A stretch of DNA of 64,000 nt from Cudoniella acicularis (Eukaryota; Ascomycota; Leotiomycetes; Helotiales; Helotiaceae). The notes beneath the pieces are model-generated. The model saw only the letters and a program-made list of their open reading frames with translations. It searched no databases and was not told where the DNA came from. Both the position numbers and the translations under genes were made by a program. The stretch is taken from positions 1-64,000 of the forward strand of contig JAAMPI010000113.1 of assembly GCA_013054445.1 (NCBI GenBank). Direction: 5' to 3'. Positions 21,295 to 33,639 of this stretch are shown here, in pieces (the first letter of the stretch is position 1; each line of letters starts with the position of its first letter).

Positions 21295-24180
21295 AACTCA
21301 AATTATCGAGGAACGGCTTATGTTGACCTCGAGGTCCTAGAATTTTCCTCCGGCTTTATACGAAGGGAAAATAAGAAGATCATCGAATCACTAAAAGGGA
21401 AGTTTAAGAAAGAAGGGTACTATCGTCTCGAGCTACGAAATCATATACCTGTTATTATTAAGCCGTCTGATTTCTTAAGTATTCTTAAGCTATTAGAACT
21501 TAGCCCCGACAACTTGATAGAAAATCCTAGGGAGACACCGCCGCGCTTAAAATTTCCCCCGGGCTTCCGCCTTTCGTGCCTTCACGGTCGATAGCGCGTT
21601 AAAGCTATAAAAGCCGTCCTCCGGAAACCCGGAGATCGCTAGTGGACTATAGATCTCTATATTACTAGTAAGTTCTAGAACTCCGAATCGACGCGGGCAT
21701 CTAATTTATATCGTTATAGACTTAGATTCTCTCTAGTAGAGAGAGCTAGTAGAAGAATATACGAACTTAACGAACTTCTCTAACGGCGAGATTTATCGTA
21801 AGATTTACTAGTATAGTTTAGAGTAAGACAAGTTCGCGGAAAAGAAATAGTAGGCTCGTCTTACGAAGAAGAAAAGCGTAATTTTAAATCGCTTCTTTAA
21901 GTATAAGCGTTTTATCGCGGCTTTTAATGCCCTTATAGATATACCTAGAATCTAGGATAGCCTAAATATCGGGGTTCTAGATAAAATGATAGCCTTAAAG
22001 TGCGATAAGGTAAGTGATCGAGGCGTTTATAGTAGACAACCGCGATAACGTCTACTAGGAAATTATATACTATATTAAGGAACATATCTTATAAATATAG
22101 TTTTATATATTCGGAGACGACTAAGAACTTATAAAGCTAGCTAATCGGGAGTCAGTCAAACTAGTAGAACTAAAAGCTCTAGGGTTATCACGAAGAGACC
22201 TTAAGCTCTTACGGGAGCTAATATAGAATAAAAAGCTTTTCTCTTTAGTTCGCGCCTAAAACTAGCGGGATATGATCTAGACGCGCCTAAGTAGCATCGA
22301 AGATCTAATCCCTATAATTTATACTCTATTTAAGGATATAAAATATCTTAGACCACTATAGAGAGCGATAAGAAAGCTTTTACTATCGGAATTTAAAGAA
22401 ACGATTCGTAAAGCCTTGCGGCGTATATTTACCGGAACTTATCAAGAAGAGGGCGTGTTTAAAGTCTAGACCGGGGAGCAGAAGTTTACTTCTTATACTA
22501 GAACTATAGAAGACTAAATATAGTATAGGATCCTATATCTTTAGCTCTACGCTATACGACATTTCGACAGACTAGTAGGAGAATGTCTAAAGAAAGAGGA
22601 AAAGCAAGCCCTTCTCGTACCTTAGAAGCCTAGTTCGCTACTTTAGTATAGATTCGGGCTTCTAGCGGACGCTCTAGGGTTTGCTACGAAAGAGATTAAG
22701 AATTTAAAATAGAAGAATCCGGACGCTAAAGTAGTATATACGGCGTTGTTAGAGGCTCGGAACACTGATTACTTCACTTATGATAAGAGGCTCGTTCTAC
22801 GACACCTTAGAAGAATAAAACGGATATTTGATACTATAATCGAGAAGCCAGATCCTAGTGGCTAACCTGCTCTCCTAGTTGACGGTCCTAGGGAGGCAGT
22901 TTCCCGACGATACGGACGTATTTTCGAGAACGCGTATTCACGTACCCGGAAATATCTGTTCTTGCGATCTATTTATAAACCGACTGTTAGTAAAGGGGAT
23001 AGAATATCTTTATTTTTTGTCCGAAGATCAGTCTTCTTTATATTCTTTAGGAGACCTCCTAAGAATTCTCTATTTGAACAGCAGGGAGGAAATCCGCTAT
23101 CACTAGATTTAGAAGACGCTATACAGGTAGATTATGATCATATAACTACTTCTAATAGGAGTATAAGTTCTTCTCTAATATCTACCACCTCTAAAGATTC
23201 CGCGAGTACTTCTACGATATCTAAAGATACTATAAGCAATACGCAGACTCTAGTATTATCCGGTATCATATAAACCAACCCGGCAGAAGGACCAAGTCAG
23301 CTCGCTTAAGATATAAATCCGCCGGTTTAAGAAAGTCAGATAATAGTTCGACCTTAAGCTCTAGAGAGCTAGATAATAGTAGGTCCTCAGATGCCAGAGA
23401 ATCAAATAATAGTTCGACCTTAGACTCTAGAGAATCAAATAATAGTTCGGCCTTAGACGCCGGAGAATCAGATAGTACTTTACTAGACTCCCGAGAGTCA
23501 GATAATAACACCGATAGAACCTCCGTCTAGGGCAAGAATACGGCCAACACGTAAGGAGGAAGAACCACCTACAGACGTTTCTTTACGCGGGAAAAGGCGT
23601 AAATTAAGACAGGATAAGGATATTAACGCTTTAGAGCATATAGTAATGATAATGTTCCTCTCTTTAGAGTCATGCTAATAACTAGTAGGATAGCGAGTAT
23701 ATACGGAACTAATATAGCAGTAACGAAGACAGGGTATCCTTCGTACTTCGCTAGCCGGATAGCTAGCTTATCCTAATAAAATTAAACTATATACGTACTA
23801 AAGCTAAAGATATAGCTAAGAAATTTGTCGCGGCACGTATAAACTTATTTAATTAGAGTGATAACGGCCTAACCGTAAGTAATTGTTTCGATACGGTTCT
23901 ACGCGATCTCGATAGATACGTTTATTTACGGTAGCCACCCGAATCGAAGGGATACGAAGTTAAATTATCGGATACTTCCGTTTAGTTCCGAAGCCCTATA
24001 GGACAAGTCCGGACAATAGAGGAAATAGATAAAGAGTTATAAATCTAAACCTGTCGGTAGGGCCTTGTTTTCGAATATATTAAAGATATAGAACTTTCTA
24101 AATCTAAGTATCTCTTAAACTTTTAGACAGAATTTCCTACGAGGTAAATATATATAGATATAATAGTAGGTTCGCGAGTT
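21295..24180 (+). pseudogene. DUF3723 protein, degraded (Starship-type accessory gene)
   Basis: Reading through stops and two or three frame changes recovers a near full-length DUF3723 protein. YVDLEVLEFSSGFIRREN and LKFPPGFRLSCLHGR occur in the first 100 residues, the latter being the conserved LEC-L-HGRHR-like segment. YTNLTNFSNGEIYRKI lies near 21,790, and FFKYKRFIAAFNALIDIPRI with LDKMIALKCDK near 21,900-22,000. LIPIIYTLFKDIKYLRPL lies near 22,320, LYAIRHF near 22,560, and ISLFFVRRSVFFIFFRRP at 22,990-23,060 closes the domain. A C-terminal part with five 33-bp repeats extends to about 24,180. Stops are overwhelmingly TAG/TAA at Gln or Trp positions. DUF3723 genes are known recurrent passengers of Starship giant transposons. 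The molecular function is unknown. Confidence 0.8.
23331..23510 (+). repeat. 33-bp tandem repeat in the DUF3723 tail
   Basis: Units begin at 23331, 23364, 23397, 23430 and 23463, then a 30-bp step to 23493. In one plus-strand frame they give 11-residue Ser/Asp/Asn-rich units (RESNNSSTLDS-like). The frame differs from that of the domain just upstream, so an indel or intron lies between them. Confidence 0.8.
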
Positions 24181-24632
24181 ACTATAACTTCTAGTATAAA
24201 CGGAAGGATAGAATCTGTTATCAGCTCGCGAACTCTATAAAGCCCTAACACTAACTACGATCTTATAAAGACCACGCACGAAATAAGGGATCTTCTATCT
24301 CCGTTAAGTAATCTAAGGAGAGGCTAGAGCATTTAAGAATCTGCCTACTCTAGCCTTTCACAAATTATTAAAGAAAGTAGTAGGGAAGGGGTATAGGGGA
24401 CATACTCACGTACGATATCGGAAGTAAGCCGAAACTATTCGTTCTCTTAAACAAGGGAGGACCGCTAAGGACAGGCTAGAGGAGGTCAGCCTTCGAAAAT
24501 ATAGAAACTAAAGCTAAAGTAATTTTAGAAACACCGGTTAAGGTAACCCTATAAATATAAACTAGTTGTTATTACCTAAAATTCGATTATATTATTAAGT
24601 ATATAATACTAAAAACCCGGATATCAAAGTTA

Positions 24633-26107
24633 CTAAATACCTCCTAATACTTCTACCGCTAGCTCTAGTTCGACAATAATCGTATCTCCGTCTATTGCCT
24701 TTATAGCTTTCCTCCCCCTTACCTTACGATATTGCTACTATACGTCTCCGTCTTGTTTACTCTTAAATCTCGGTCTTTTCCGAGTGATTAGCGAGGTAAT
24801 AGTTTCCGGAGAGGCCACTAGAGACTCTATAGCTGATACGCCACTCTTAGCTGTCGGGTATATATTTTCGAGTTCCTAGAACAATTTTTTAGTAGCCGTG
24901 ATTAATATTCCTATATAAGGCCTACCTTTTCCTTCTTAGGCTTAGTAATCCTTTCTGGCACAACTATTACTCGATCTTTAGCGGTAGCCAACGCGTCTCG
25001 GTACTCCTAGATCAATTCTTCCTTCTCCTTCTCGAGATCAGCGATCCTTTTGTCCGCTGCCTCCTTAGCGGCAGCCAACGTGACTCGGTGATCCTAAATC
25101 AATTCTGCCTTCTCCTTCTCGAGATCAGCGATCCTTTTCTCCGCTACCTCCTTAGCTATAGCCAATACGTCTTAGTACTCCTAGATCGAGTCTACCTTCT
25201 CTATCTCAAGTTCGGCGATCCTTTCTTTAGCTATAGCCAATGCTTCTTGGTACTCCTAGACCAAACCTGCCTTCTCCTCCTTAAGTTTAGTGATATTTTT
25301 CTCCGCTGCCTCCTATATTCCAGCCAATGCGTCTCGGTGCTCTCGGATCGAGTCTACCTTCTTCTCTAGCGCTATATTCCTTTCTCTTACACTCATTTGT
25401 TTATACGATTACTACTTCTCAAGCTCAGCGATTCTCTTCTTAGCGACTGCCGCATGATCCTCGGCCGTACTCAACGCGTCTCGATACTTCCGAATCAAAT
25501 CTTCCTTCTCCTTTTATAGCTTGCTCAGGTTCTACTAGCAAGTATAAAGTTGGCTATAAGCTTCCCCTAAGCGGTTTTAGTAATCTCTCTTTATCTCTCG
25601 TATCTTATCGAGCTCTTGTTTAGCACTATTAAGCTTATCATTAGCTTCGGCTAGGGCGGTTTAGTATTCTCTTATTTCTTCCTGGTCTACGTTCTGACCT
25701 GCGTAGCCAAGAGCTGCCTGGAGCTCTCTCTCGTATTCTTAGATAGCCGATTCAGACCGACTAGCCTCCTTAAGCTACTGACTCACGGAGCAGTGGTTTC
25801 GGATAATATTTTCGAGATCGGTACGGGTTTTCCTATACTCTATTTCTAGAGCTATATATACTTTAGACCATTTATCTAGCCGTTACTGATAAGCCGTACA
25901 AGTGCGAGTTAGACTCGTAATAGTGTTGCTATTAGAAGACAGTATCTATAGGGTTTCGCTTATTACGGAGTTCGCATAATAGAGGCGTTGGTCGATAGTG
26001 AGAGGGTCTTGGTCGGCTGGATAAGGCTATGGCCTTGTGCTATTACCAAAACTTGGCTGGTACGGTTCCTTATTAGCCTATAGCTGAGGCCGTGGTTGAG
26101 AAGACAT
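24633..26107 (-). pseudogene. Repetitive coiled-coil protein, degraded only by nonsense codons
   Basis: From the ATG at 26107 (MSSQPRPQL) the minus strand stays in one frame for about 1.1 kb, broken only by TAG/TAA at evident Gln positions. It gives a Gln/Pro-rich start (residues 1-50), a helical region, then coiled-coil units of the type KRIADLEKEKAELI...EYRDALA. Phased units occur 87 bp (29 codons) apart at 25034, 25121 and 25208, with a 75-bp step to the next. One frame change near 24,890 leads to a C-terminal segment ending at a TAG at 24,633-24,635. No known domain is recognised; a structural or myosin-tail-like coiled coil is the best description. Confidence 0.65.
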
Positions 26108-28000
26108 TATTCCAGCTGATTCAATAAGAAGTAAAATGAATTTCCCGCGTTGTGCTTTAAGTTTTAGAGGATAGATATAAAGATAGAAATAAGATAGATA
26201 TGGCACGGGTAAGGTGACGGTAAAGTGATCGATGTGGACTAACTGGCTTGTTGTCGTTCTGGTCGATGTTTGGCTTGAATTAAAGTCTTCTCGGTGAGTA
26301 ATAGTGATCCTTTATATACATGGCAGAGGCGTTAGGGCTGGCTGTCACTTGTTGTCTCAGGCGCCAAATTATTCCTCGCGGGTAGGATACTCGTAATCTA
26401 GTTATTTTGCGTTTTAAGAAGAGGTTAAGTATGGCAAACTACTAGACAGGGAGCCTTCGAGGTAGCCTTGCTTTAGTGTCTGGGTCAAATAGTGCTAAGG
26501 CCCAATTCTTAAAATAACCTAGGTAATCCTTAGCGATCTCGAATGATTAGGGATCTATATTCGGCCCCCTAGAAGAGCACATTCGGGCTCTATCAAATTT
26601 TAACCCTAACTCTACTCATATCCTAGCACCGAAGCGACCATAAAAGAGTGTTCCGCCTCTTAAGATATACTAGGCGTTTATTTTAGGTGTCGATCCAAGG
26701 TCGAAATTCATGTAACGGCGATACTTACGCCGAGGACGGATCTTTATGTTATACCCTTTGAGTAGCCAATACTATAGCAAGCCTCTATGACATCAGTAAT
26801 TAAATCCTTAGAAGAATTTAGCACGACTCGGTGCTTCTTACGATTGTTTGGCTAGTGGCTATCGTGTGAGAGGAGAAGCCAACTAGTCCGCTCATAAAGG
26901 GCTAGGAGAGTATAAATCGGCGGCGCTACTCCTCGGGATATTAAAATTTATACTATATCAAGAGCGAGTATTATATAGTCCGCGGCCTAATATAGAGATA
27001 TTTTAAAGATGGTTCCTATATCATGATTGACATGCCACTCGGGGAAGTTTATACGAGTCGTGGCCCAGATCTCTAGTGATCAATATACTCTGCCGAGGCC
27101 TAGAACATATATAATTCCCGGAAGACAAGGTAGAAACTGAACACCAGGGCTCCTATTAGTAGGATTTTACTATCGCATAATGGTTTTCTAGGAGGTGGTT
27201 AGGCCTAGAGGATCAACTAGCAAATGTTTAGACCTGATCCTGAGCCCAACCGCTGAGGTCATCGGTGGAACACGATGATGCTTCACCCGCACTTGCCTTC
27301 AGCCATAGGCTAGTCTAGAGATCGAGACTGACCGAGGATTATAGGGATAGGCATAACAATATAACAAGTTCCGAGGACGTAACTTCCCGCTAGGTCACCG
27401 GAAAGGGAAGTCCTTCCGATCGTTATGCTTAGCCAGTTTAGAGTTACCACCAAATGATCCTGCGTTATATTGATTATAGCATCCCCTCCCTAAGATACAG
27501 ACTAGGCCGCCGTAGCAAACCCTCTATATATATAGGCTCCTTATAAATCGCTATGTTAGGGGGAGGGCGCAGTAACCCGTTATACGATCCTTATGTCAGG
27601 CGTATTCTGTCTTAGGCATGATTCTCTAATCGTAGACTAGGGCTATATGCTAACTGTTCTTAGGGTACCTCCGCTATCACATGAATCTCCGTAGCTACGG
27701 TGCTTTCGAGTTGGCATTAGGCTAGAATAGTAGCGCGGAAGATCAAGAAGCTAGGTTGTCCTTTAAGTCATACTAAGCCGGTTCAAATTAACCTGTTTTT
27801 CCGGGATACGGCCAAGTGATTATACTATTCAGAATTCGTTGTCGCCTCTAGCTTAGCTTCTACTTCTTCCTAAATACACGCGATCGGCGGTCGACTAGGT
27901 AACTTACTTTTTATATTTGTTATTAGTTAAGTTTTCTACTACTTTTAAAAGGCGGTAAGTTATACGAGTAGCGGGGGCTCTACTAGGCCTTACCTTAAAC
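26108..28000. other. 1.9 kb without a recognisable gene
   Basis: The probable promoter of the coiled-coil ghost (26,108-26,350) is followed by RIP-damaged sequence of moderate GC content. I read both strands in places and found no protein family, tandem repeat or inverted repeat that I can support. Confidence 0.4.
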
Positions 28001-28080
28001 CGGCTAAGTCAGCGTTTGATAATTTCCGACGCGGTATCTATACCACTTCTCCTTTTACCGGTTTAGCATTTATCTTAGCA

Positions 28081-31013
28081 ACCCGTCTAAAGTATATCTT
28101 CGTTTCTATCTTTTCTTTAAGATTAGCGATAGTAGACCTTACGGCGAAAGTAGAAGCTCTTAAGAGGCAACTCGATACGTTATCAAACGTATTCGACTAT
28201 ATCCGAAAATCTCTTACTACTAAGAACCCTAAGCGGCGCCACTCAGTTCGTACTAAGACCCTAGGCGGACGACCGGAATAGGTAGAGGAAATTGTCTGGC
28301 ATTTTAATAAAATTTTAGTAGAATTAAAGAGCGTTAAGGAGACGCTCGATATACGCTTATTTATAGACAGTGGCAATTCGCTAAGCGACGTATTAGCGAC
28401 GAATACTAAAGCTGCGCCAGAAGCCGAGTTGTAGTATAGAGCTCCCTTATAACGTCAGGGTATAGAACAGGTGCCTCTAGCAATTCCTGAAAACAGACAT
28501 CGAGAATCAGTAGCCGCTAATACACCTGAGCCAGTGAGAAGCCTATCTCTAGCTTTGCCTCTAGGCTAGAATATCATAACAAAAGAGCCTCCGCCATAGG
28601 CCTATCAAGTGCCTATTAGCTACGAGGTCTCGCCTATACTATCGACTTCGACCGAACCTCTTAACCGCACGACTTAACTAAATGACGTATTACTTGATCT
28701 ATAGTTAGAGGAAGGAAGCGCACTAACATTTCACTATAACTACGACGATATTAGCGGAAACCTAAATAAAGCAAAGCTCGTATAGTTTTTATCTAATCTA
28801 AGAGTCGAAAGAAAGGGCTATTTCAAGCTTACGGTCGAAGGCTTACCACCTCTTACTATAGAAGAGGCCTCTTTAGGGAAAGGTCATTATATGAACTTCT
28901 CCTGTCAACCGGACTCTCGTGGCTACGTTAAGATGACTAAAAAACAGGACCGAGAAGTCATGTTCCCTGGCTTTCTACTTCCTAAAAGCTAGAGAGAATC
29001 CTAGTCGTAAGGGTCACTAAAACAGTTTTAGGAGAGCATACTCAGGAACCCTCCGCAACATATGCTTTACTTTATCGGAGATCCCCTGTTTCTAGATATT
29101 AAGCTTAGTCTAGGAGAGGGGCTAAAACGAATAGATAGTTACGAGGAGCTTCGCGGTATCGGGACAACATACGTTTATCTAAGCTTCGGGGCGTCTTGTT
29201 TAATCATATATAGGGAGGATGCCAAGTTTCGCTTAATAAACCTGTTACGATCCGGGGAACACAAACTTTGGCTTGTTATAGAGCTAGCTTACGAGAAAGA
29301 ACTAGAACGTCGCCTGCGTCAGGAATTCCCTAAGGTGGCAAATTGCTCTTAGGCCGTACGTTATCTGAGCCGTGTTATTACCCCGAATAAACTAGACGAG
29401 TAGAATATTCCGTACTCTCTTGACTATTACAAGCCAGGAGAGGCCATCGTGACAGAGCTAGGAGCGCTCTACTAGGTCTTAAACATAGGAGCCAACTACG
29501 CTATTTTAATCAACATTTTATACGGCTCGTCACTAACCGTTCCTAAGGGCTACAAATTTTGTCAGAAAAGCTACGACCCGTATATAATCACGGTAGCCTA
29601 CTTACGACTTCGTAAGAAGGGGGGTCTACTAGCCGAGGTTCAAGCAAACTAAAGGACGCGTCTACCGCGAGATAAAGTCACGGCCGTACTACCTAATATT
29701 ATCCCGTCGAAAAGGAAGGCAATTCCGGCCGAGCCCTAGTCGAGGACGCCCCTAGTCACGCCTTATATAGGCAGTCTCTTAGAGGCCGTTTATAGGAAAG
29801 AGGCTTTTTATCACTTATACTCTCTAATCCGTAGCTAGAGAGATCGATCGAAACCGTTATTCGAGATCGATAAGAGCAGACCTCTCGTAATATAGCTTAT
29901 AAACGTTATTAGTATCTTAGGGGAAAGGTCTCTACTTACGGATTTCCTAAACCGTCTTACGAGGGTTAAGCTAGTAGAAATCATAGACAACGGAAAGGCG
30001 GGCCGGTTAAATACAGATCCGAGCGCTATTACTAACCTTATACGTGACCTCGAGTAGAAGGACACCTAAAAAAGCCGCGAGAAATTACGCAACTACCTTA
30101 AAGACGGCCGAAAATAGAAAAGGATATATAGCAAGTTCGACGGCCTATTATGTCTTATCCCTCCGAACCAGGATAACAAAGAATACCCTTAGAGGGCATC
30201 CGGCCGTACGTATTAAGATCTGTCTGACGACGAAATCCGGTAGTTTTACTCTCTACTAGATTCTAATCAGCTTATAGGGCTAATATACCGGGTAGGAAAT
30301 ACCTTCTAGGCGTCGCTCTAGGATAATACGGTAGTTCCTAAGTTCGTATAGGAGGGCGAGGATCCTAAAGAAGTCGCTCGATTGCCTCTAAACAAGTTGG
30401 CTCCGCTTATAGAGAAGTTTCGAGTAATAGACGCGAATGAGTACTATCCCGAGAAATATGACTAGCCTAAACCGGATTGTTAGCCGTAGGACTGGCCGTA
30501 ATACCCGACCTGGGTTTCTCTAACCGACAAACTATACGACCTATACGATCTATACGAGATTGAAAATCTATATAATTATATCACGACATGTTTGCCTCCT
30601 ATTATACCTGAAATCACGAACGAAGGAAAGAAGGGGTAAGGGGTTCGTACGATTAGTACGATATATCGAAAAGGTCAAATCCTAGGGGAATTTCTAGGAG
30701 AACTGGTTCCCTTAGACACTTTTTATAATAGTTGGCCTATAGAGTTTATAAGACCTGATCTCGGCGATAAGCCTGTCGCTTAAATCTATCCGAGAGAAAT
30801 AGGTAACTAGGTGAGGAAGGTTAACCACTCGTATGCGCCTTCTACGGAGTTCCGCAAAATAAAGATATCTTACTAGTAGAGGCAAATGATTGTCGTAATT
30901 AAGGATATACTATATAACGGAGAAATAACCGCTTCGTGTAGGCGGAATTTCTTACGGGGACAAGGGAAAGAATGTTTTTACGACGTCTATACTTAGCGTT
31001 TAAGGTTAGGATA
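28081..31013 (+). pseudogene. JmjC-SET fusion protein, degraded only by nonsense codons
   Basis: One frame, checked at 28141, 29062, 29350, 29641, 30241 and 30661 (all the same phase), runs for about 970 codons. It has roughly 38 internal stops, all TAG or TAA by eye, and no frameshift. Residues 20-60 are helical, then comes a Pro/Ser linker. The JmjC region (28,700-29,650) has IDSYEELRGIGTTYVYLSFG, a YREDA motif where JmjC enzymes carry the iron-binding H-x-D/E, SGEHKLWLVIE, and GANYAILINILYGSS with a Tyr just before it where the second iron His is expected. A long middle region follows. The C-terminal SET domain (30,660-31,000) has GEFLGELVP, NHSYAPSTEF (normally NHSC) and EITAS...GQGKECF. 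The 5' end is uncertain. As preserved it cannot be active. Confidence 0.7.
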
Positions 31014-31018
31014 CTAAC

Positions 31019-31062
31019 GTACACGGGCTATAGTGGTAAACTTTACCACCGTGGCCCGTGTA
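31019..31062. repeat. Imperfect palindrome
   Basis: GTACACGGGC...GTGGTAAA followed by its near-exact reverse complement ending GCCCGTGTAC. Arms of about 22 nt differ only in a four-base block (TATA versus CACG) that fits C-to-T and G-to-A change. It lies just after the JmjC-SET frame and may be a terminator-like hairpin or the end of an element. Confidence 0.65.
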
Positions 31063-31069
31063 CGGTCAA

Positions 31070-31950
31070 CTAGTGGAGTAATCAATTAAACCCTAAATAT
31101 ACTCTGACCGTTCGAAGCTACTATGTCTGCTCCTATAAGTTCTATAGCTCTCTATTATTATTCGGGGCTTTTAGAGATTAAGAGATGTTCTCTCCTTTGG
31201 CATAACCGCCTCTATAGACCTGACCCTTATCTTACTATACGGGAGCTAGATTTTTCTTTCCTCTATCACTCCTTTTAGCACACTCTACCTTAATGTAGAA
31301 GGACATTGCCTTGACCATCTCCCTCTATTGTTATCTGTCTATTCAAAGAGAGTAATACGACTTATCGACATCTTGGTCCTCGAAAAAGAGATCAGTAGTA
31401 ACGGTCATATTCCGTAAATCTTATAATCAGAACACCGGCGATAGAATAGAGGGGACAGTGGACATGGTATTAAAGATCCCGGGTCAGTCCGACCTTAGAA
31501 AGAGGCTAGCGTATTTACTCTTCGAGGATAAGAGGGAATAGCTTTAGCATTTTTAATTTAAGGACTTTAAAATTTAGAAAGAAAAGGTAGAAAAGATAGA
31601 TATGAATTCTATAACAGTCATATAGTATTAGTTATATCTCCTCCTAACCTAAGATTTACGATTTTAGGCTAGCTCTATCGGTCAAAAGCAGAGCAGCTAC
31701 GGGCCAAAGAGCCAACCACCGAGATAAAGATTATACCCTATAAACTAACCAAACAGGTCTAACGCTATACTACTTCGAAGAACAATAAACTAATCATTCA
31801 GGTTTTATCTAGTCTCGAAAAAATCTAGTATAAAAAGACATTTAGTCGATATATCGAGGCTTAAAACGATTATCTATAGAACTAAAGCCCTTCTATAGTA
31901 ACAGCTCCCCGGGCTAATGTTTTACGATTCTCCTTCGAAAAGCTTCGAGT
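31070..31950. other. RIP-degraded interval, possible short plus-strand frame
   Basis: An ATG at 31123 begins MSAPISSIALYYYSGLLEI and stays protein-like for about 90 codons with a few stops, but matches nothing I recognise. The rest carries the probable 3' part of the minus-strand 2EXR ghost. Confidence 0.35.
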
Positions 31951-32550
31951 AAGGACGACTAGTAATAAGAGCCAGGAGCGTCGTCTATCTAAAGCTTATA
32001 CTCTATAGTTAGATCGAAAACTAATAATTCCTTCTCTACTCGGATACCTCTAAGGTAGATACGGAGACTATTAAGATTTGGTAGCTTAGAAAGTAGCTTT
32101 ATATCACGTTCTCCTATATCACTATAGATATCCGTACCTACGACGATCGACTAGATCATTTGGGACTGCTTTCCTATGGCTACGAAGAATGGCTTAAGGC
32201 CGTACTCGAGATCCGGGAAAATGAAAGTGTTAATAGCGAAATTAATATAACGACAGGGTAACGAGAGGGGCTAGTAATAGCGGGTTAGTGTTAGACTTAA
32301 ACAAGTATATCGAGGGAGGAGTTTATTTCGAGATTCTCGGCAAACGTAAAGTGCGATAGGAAATGTATAGTTAAAGCGATACTAGAACTCCTAATAGCGA
32401 ACTCTATCCTAGGCAATTATAATATTTTAAGGCTATAGGGTGTGCCGCCAGATTTCTAGACGGATTTCAATTAGGAGTTTATTAAACTTTAAGAACTTAT
32501 TAAACTCCGGGGACGATTTAGGCGCCTTAGTAGAGTAAGGGTTAGGAGGA
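31950..32550 (-). pseudogene. 2EXR-domain protein, degraded
   Basis: The minus strand from about 32,510 reads FNKFLKFNKLLIEIRLEIWR, the L-P-x-E-I-R-x-x-I-W core of the 2EXR domain. FPIALYVCRESRNKLLPRY (near 32,360), the conserved V-C-R-E-S-R motif, follows, then INFAINTFIFPDLEYG near 32,230 in the position of the usual N-x-x-x-D-x-x-Y/F strand. 2EXR proteins are common, poorly understood fungal proteins, often expanded in accessory DNA. TAG/TAA codons break the frame repeatedly. The second half near 32,080 (LLSKLPNLNSLRIYL) is consistent with the LRR-like tail. Confidence 0.65.
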
Positions 32551-32641
32551 GGGCCTGATTCTAGTTAGCCAAGCTCGTGTAGAGCACAAATTATAACGCA
32601 CTTCGGCTTTTATGACCTAGACCTCTAAGGCATGAGTCGAG

Positions 32642-33004
32642 TTAAAGAATTAGACGGAGGTCGCCGTCAACCCAGACCTTATCCTCGACATTATCCCCTC
32701 GTCTATGAATAGACGAATCAATTAGCTTGCTCAGCTCGGCAGCTGCTTCGGGGTAGGGAGGGCTAGGAGCCTCTGACTCGCTATACTTCATGATCGCCGA
32801 CTTGTCTACATATTGTCAGGGGTTTCTAAACAAGGATAGGCATATATTAGGTGCCTTAGAGATCGCTTGTATCATCATCACATCCTGTCCGTGTTAGAAT
32901 AGACGGCTTCGATTTATTTCGAGAGCACACTCGAGATGATAAATAATAGCGCTACAATCCTTCGGGATAGCCAAAATATACTTATAGTATAGTAGAGAGG
33001 CCAT
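32642..33004 (-). pseudogene. Unknown 120-codon protein, degraded
   Basis: An in-phase minus-strand frame runs from the ATG at 33004 (MASLLYYKYILAIPKDC) to TAA at 32,642-32,644, with only two internal stops, both at plausible Gln positions. The peptide is well mixed, with a Ser/Pro-rich hinge (SESEAPSPPYPEAAAEL). It may be the first exon of the 2EXR gene just downstream on the same strand, or a separate gene. Not recognised. Confidence 0.45.
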
Positions 33005-33480
33005 TTTAGTGCTCAGACTTGAGTCATTCTAGGTCCTAGGGAGGCAAGTGTAGATATCAAGTATAATGTCGCAGGATGATGTCGTATGACGCAAGGAGGG
33101 CCTTCACGTACTTGCGATAAAGGTGAGCAGAGAGAAGAGTGAGGAGAGAAGATAGGAGGAGGGACAGGCAGTGCCTTTATATACTTGATTTCCTCTACCG
33201 AAGTAGAGTTTGGCGGCCTCTAACAAATGCATATGCCGGGCTTAGTGACTCCAAGTCTTTATAGCTGAAAATTATCCATGACTAGATACCTTAGAGATCT
33301 CGGTATATCTCCAAACAAGGGTGTATAGACTCCAGACCTTGTTTTGTTATGGCAACATTAACCCTAGAGTATGACGGTTAAGCAAGCCATATAAAATTTC
33401 TGTTCACATGAGTATAGGCTCTAGCTAGGCACTACCCACTCTTTAGTATCTTTACTTCTGTGAGTGCTTATATCCCCGAT
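33005..33480. other. Intergenic RIP-degraded sequence
   Basis: Upstream of the 120-codon ghost. It includes a purine-rich stretch at 33,120-33,170 (GGAGAGAAGATAGGAGGAGG). No gene is seen. Confidence 0.35.
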
Positions 33481-33639
33481 CCCGGGGCAGTGTCGGTTAT
33501 ACCTGCTCTACCTCTAAACGTGGCGAAACGTACGGGCTGCTTGATATATAGGAATCGGTAAGAGACAGATCCGATTCAAGCTCTATAGCTAGACTCATTT
33601 ACTCTATATCCCTCCGAAATGACATTACCACTAGCGGTT

